Source: AA29 sp041481445 (GTDB taxonomy: Bacteria; Acidobacteriota; Vicinamibacteria; Fen-336). Taken from it: DNA of 13,761 nt. How positions within the stretch are numbered: position 1 is the first letter of the stretch; every line of letters starts with the position of its first letter. The notes beneath the pieces were generated by a model. The model was given only the letters and a program-made list of their open reading frames with translations. It made no database searches and was not told where the DNA came from. Below are positions 11,432-13,761 of the stretch, piece after piece. Where the stretch lies: NCBI GenBank assembly GCA_041481445.1, contig JBGPBV010000176.1:1-13761 (forward strand), given 5' to 3'. Position numbers and translations under genes: made by a program.

Positions 11432-12423
11432 TTCTTCTCCTTCGCTGCTTTCGGGCTGCGTGTCCCCACGGCCAGCAGCAGCGCCGGCCCCTTGGCGTCC
11501 CCGTCCGGCGGCAACGGCCGGACCTTCACGTCGTCGAACCCGGCGTCCTTCATCATCCGCGCCACGTCGTCGTGGTCGAAGCCCAGACGGACCTGCCCCA
11601 TCTCGCGCCGGAAGTCCTCGCGGTCGTGCCGCAGCAGGTCCACCGCCACCAGCCGTCCTCCCGGGCGCAGGATCCGCGCCGCCTCCGCGAGCGCGGCGGA
11701 CGGGCTCTCGACGTAGGTCAGGGCCAGCAGCAGCAGCGCGGCGTCGCAGGAGCCGCGCTCCAGCGGCAGGGCCTCCAGGCTCCCCTGCTTCGTCTCCACG
11801 TTGTCGAGGCCCGTGGTGCGCCGGCGCGCCGCCTTCAACATGGCCGCCGACTGGTCCACCGCGATGACGCGGCCGACGTGGGGGGCCAGCGCGGCCGCCA
11901 CCGCCCCCGTGCCGCACCCGAGGTCGGCCACCGTCCAGTCCGGGGGCAGCAGGGCCAGGAAGGCCTCCTGGGTGAAGAGGCGGCCGTAGAGCTCTTCGCG
12001 CAGGCGGTCCCACTGCCCGGCGGCGAGGGAGAAGAAGTCGTCCGCGGGAGGACGCTCGGCGAGCACCCTCCGCAGGCGGAGCTGGTCCTGGGCCAGGGTG
12101 GCCCAGCCGTCCGTCTGCTCGCGCGCGAGCGCCCAGAGCCGGCGCGCCGCCGCCTCCGCGTCGTCCAGGTCCATCCGGTACAGGTTCGTCGTCCCCTGCG
12201 ACCGGCTGGCCACCCAGTCCTCGTCGGCCAGGACCTTGAGATGCCGGCTCACCGTGGACTGCGGGAGCTGCAGCACGTCGCAGAGCTCGGCCACGCCGAG
12301 CTCGTGCCGCTCGAGCAGGCGCAGCAGGCGGAGCCGGGTGGGGTCGGACAGCGACTCCATCAGGGCCACGAGCGCCTCCGGGGCACGGAGGGCGGGCGGG
12401 GCAGGACGGCGGGCGGCAGTCAT
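11428..12423 (-). CDS. sahR: ArsR-family repressor fused to a SAM-methyltransferase-like domain (SahR type)
   Basis: A 331-residue two-domain protein. Residues about 14-90 are an ArsR/SmtB winged helix (ALMESLSDPTRLRLLRLLER; recognition helix QSTVSRHLKVL at 55-65). Residues about 128-305 are a class I methyltransferase fold with motif I VADLGCGTGA (165-174), acidic strand end VIAVD (186-190) and ILRPGGRLVAVD (251-262). The ArsR metal-site pair is absent: only Cys48 lies in ELCDVLQ, so metal sensing is unlikely. The same architecture defines SahR, a repressor of SAM-cycle genes in Proteobacteria that lets go of DNA when its methylase-like domain binds S-adenosylhomocysteine. Here it directly precedes ahcY with an ATGA overlap, which fits that role closely. 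Function by homology and context is well supported; whether the domain also methylates something is unknown. There is no Shine-Dalgarno sequence before the ATG at 12423, and the predicted promoter leaves a very short leader. Confidence 0.88.
11437..11441 (-). promoter_or_regulatory. Ribosome binding site of ahcY
   Basis: AGGAG on the minus strand, 5 bases before the ATG at 11431 and inside the last codons of the upstream regulator (KEKK). It fixes the ahcY start and supports coupling to the regulator gene. Confidence 0.7.
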
Positions 12424-12426
12424 CGT

Positions 12427-12452
12427 TCGATCCGGATGGAAGGATAGATCGA
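12427..12452. promoter_or_regulatory. Candidate operator for the SahR-type regulator
   Basis: TCGATC (12427-12432) and GATCGA (12447-12452) form an inverted repeat separated by 14 bases. Nested in it are the perfect 8-bp palindrome ATCCGGAT (12430-12437) and a GGAT repeated at 12434 and 12442. The site covers the predicted -10 box and the stretch up to the regulator's start codon, a position that would let the bound protein block its own operon. Assignment to this regulator is by position only; I cannot compare it with the published SahR motif here. Confidence 0.4.
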
Positions 12453-12470
12453 CCGGCCCCGCCCTGTCAA
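12441..12470 (-). promoter_or_regulatory. Promoter of the sahR-ahcY operon
   Basis: On the minus strand a perfect TTGACA (12470-12465) is followed after 18 bases by TATCCT (12446-12441), four of six matches to the -10 consensus including the key first two and last bases. Transcription should start near 12434, leaving only about 10 bases before the ATG. This fits the missing ribosome binding site, suggesting a leaderless or near-leaderless message. Confidence 0.6.
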
Positions 12471-12481
12471 GCGCGCGCTTG
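12468..12481. repeat. Perfect 14-bp palindrome between the divergent promoters
   Basis: CAAGCGCGCGCTTG is perfectly self-complementary. Each end contributes the TTG of a predicted -35 element: TTGACA for sahR on the minus strand and TTGCCG for the HEAT-repeat gene on the plus strand. A protein bound here would cover both -35 boxes. The alternating GC core is also a Z-DNA-prone sequence. Confidence 0.5.
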
Positions 12482-12508
12482 CCGAGGCCGGCCGCCTGAT
12501 CCTAGAGT
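12479..12508 (+). promoter_or_regulatory. Possible promoter of the HEAT-repeat gene
   Basis: TTGCCG (12479-12484) and TAGAGT (12503-12508) are separated by 18 bases, each with four of six consensus matches. The start of transcription would fall within about 5 bases of the ATG at 12520, again a near-leaderless arrangement. It is weaker than the opposite promoter and could be a chance match in this composition. Confidence 0.3.
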
Positions 12509-12519
12509 GGGCGCCGGCA

Positions 12520-13761
12520 ATGGGCGAACTCCTGGTCATGGCCATGGTCGCCGGCGCCATCGCCGTGGGCGCGTGGGTCTTGGCCGGGCAACGGTCGGTG
12601 CGCCGCACCGCCTGGCGGCAGGCCGCCCTGTGCTGCGGGCTCGCGGACATCGATGTGACCCAGGTCCTGACTGGGCGCGCCGGCCGGCTGCTCGTGCGCC
12701 TGGAGCCGGGCCAGCCCGAGATGCAGGAACTACCTCGGACGCGGATCACCATCGACGGCCGCGCCGACGACCTCGTGGAGATGTCCGTCCAGGCCGCAGG
12801 ACGGGCCACCGCCTTCCAGCGGAAGACCGCCTTGAAGACCGGCGATCCCGACTTCGACGCTCGCATCGTCGTGAGCGGTCCCAGCCTCCAGGTGGAGGCG
12901 GTGCTGGACGAGGAGACGCGCGGGTCGATCCGTGAGCTGATCGAGCAGTTGGACCTCGAGGTCGCCTTCGGCATGCTGCGAGCGCTCGTGCCCGAGGCCG
13001 CCGGCCTCGACCGGCGCGGCCTGGACCTGGTGGACGGACTCCGCCGCCTCCTCGACCTCTGCCGCCGGCTGCGGAGGAAGACCGACCTTCCCGCCGCGCT
13101 CGCCCACAGCGCCTCCGGCGATCGCGTGGCGACCGTCCGCGAGCGCCGCCTCGCCACCCTCCTCCAGGCCTTTCCCGACCACACCGTCACGCGCGAGACG
13201 CTGCGCGCGGCCACGGGTGACCCGAGCGACGCCGTCCGCGTGCGCGCGGGCATCGCCCTGGGCCAGGCCGGCCGGCCCACCCTCCTGGAGGTCGCCCGCC
13301 GAGAGGGCGCGGACGACAGGCCGGCGGCGGAGGCGGTGCTGGCGCTGGGGCAGGCCCTCACCCTGCCCGAAACGCAGGAGATCCTCCGGGGGGCCCTGCG
13401 CGCGCGGCGCATCGAGACCGCGCTGGCCTGCCTGAGGGCGATCGCGGGCCGCCGGGAGCCCGAGGCCCTGACCACGCTCGCGCGGGTGATGGCGGTGGCG
13501 CACGAGGACGTCGCCGCCGCCGCCGCGCGCGCTCTCGGCGAGATGCGCCTCCCCGCGGCGGAGGGACCGCTCCTCGAGGCGCTCCGCCGCGACGACGCCG
13601 AGCTGCGGCTCGCCGCCGCGGACGCGCTCGCGCGCCTCGGCACCGCCCGCGCCGTCCTCCCCCTCCAGGAGGCGGAGGCCGCCCATTCGCACGATCAAGA
13701 CTTCCGCCGCGCCGCTCGTCATGCCGTGGCCGAGATCCAGTCTCGTCTCCACGGCGCCTCG
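12520..13761 (+). CDS. Membrane-anchored HEAT-repeat protein (C-terminus beyond window)
   Basis: An open frame of 414 codons runs from the ATG at 12520 to the window end without a stop. Residues 3-22 are a hydrophobic segment followed by RSVRRTAWR, so the protein is probably held in the inner membrane by its N-terminus with the rest in the cytoplasm (positive-inside rule). Residues about 30-150 form a domain I cannot name; it contains the sequence KTGDPDFDARIVVSG (106-120). From about 205 there are HEAT-like helical repeats, clearest at 234-251, 264-280, 328-357, 358-385 and 392-410, with the recurring AAARALGE / AAADALARLG pattern. Such arrays usually bind other proteins. ATG codons at residues 7 and 9 are possible starts, but 12520 keeps the whole membrane segment. 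There is no strong ribosome binding site. It is divergent from sahR across 96 bases and may share its control region; a link to the SAM cycle is not shown. Confidence 0.85.
   Translation, partial: MGELLVMAMVAGAIAVGAWVLAGQRSVRRTAWRQAALCCGLADIDVTQVLTGRAGRLLVRLEPGQPEMQELPRTRITIDGRADDLVEMSVQAAGRATAFQRKTALKTGDPDFDARIVVSGPSLQVEAVLDEETRGSIRELIEQLDLEVAFGMLRALVPEAAGLDRRGLDLVDGLRRLLDLCRRLRRKTDLPAALAHSASGDRVATVRERRLATLLQAFPDHTVTRETLRAATGDPSDAVRVRAGIALGQAGRPTLLEVARREGADDRPAAEAVLALGQALTLPETQEILRGALRARRIETALACLRAIAGRREPEALTTLARVMAVAHEDVAAAAARALGEMRLPAAEGPLLEALRRDDAELRLAAADALARLGTARAVLPLQEAEAAHSHDQDFRRAARHAVAEIQSRLHGAS

Noticed and set aside
11432..12013. Longer start for ahcY, adding 194 residues
   Set aside because: The extension is Gly/Ala/Arg-rich out-of-frame reading of the sahR gene, and ahcY has AGGAG before the ATG at 11431.
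12425..12433. GTTCGATCC, similar to a tRNA T-loop
   Set aside because: No paired acceptor stem, anticodon arm or D arm can be built around it; it is part of the inverted repeats near the promoter.
12424..12519. SAH riboswitch before the sahR-ahcY operon
   Set aside because: The predicted transcript start leaves only about 10 bases of leader, and I see no space or conserved structure for an SAH aptamer.

Overview
The window is a gene-dense, very G+C-rich stretch of bacterial chromosome with eight protein genes (two cut by the window edges), no RNA genes, no insertion sequences and no CRISPR. The longest stretch without a gene is about 127 bases (6414-6540). A tandem CarboxypepD_reg-domain exported protein, a single-chain LptF-LptG permease and a membrane-anchored HEAT-repeat protein, together with the base composition, suggest an LPS-bearing Gram-negative bacterium. 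Acidobacteriota is my best guess, but it rests on gene content and general knowledge, not on a marker gene.

Left block, minus strand (6413 down to 1): a GH57 alpha-glucan-active enzyme overlaps acetyl-CoA synthetase (acs) by 8 bases, so the two are probably translationally coupled. After a gap of about 100 bases comes a secreted protein built from about eight beta-sandwich repeats, whose C-terminus lies beyond base 1. The GH57 leader carries a G-quadruplex-type motif that shares bases with a strong hairpin.

Centre, plus strand (6541-8973): one ORF holds two complete YjgP/YjgQ permease domains, normally the separate proteins LptF and LptG. These move lipopolysaccharide from the inner membrane to the Lpt bridge. 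It starts divergently from GH57 and ends 10 bases from the convergent alpha/beta-hydrolase gene.

Right block, minus strand (12423 down to 8984): a probable SAM-cycle operon. An ArsR-type repressor fused to a SAM-methyltransferase-like domain (SahR type) is followed with an ATGA overlap by S-adenosylhomocysteine hydrolase (ahcY), and then by an alpha/beta hydrolase. By analogy with SahR in Proteobacteria, rising SAH would release the repressor and induce ahcY. The 96-base spacer to the divergent HEAT-repeat gene (12520 to the window end) contains a perfect TTGACA -35 box, a 14-bp palindrome touching both predicted -35 elements, and a possible operator just before the regulator's start codon.

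No obviously new defence or biosynthetic system is visible. The most notable items are the LptF-LptG fusion, the SahR-type fused regulator with its compact divergent control region, and the hairpin/G-quadruplex leader of GH57.
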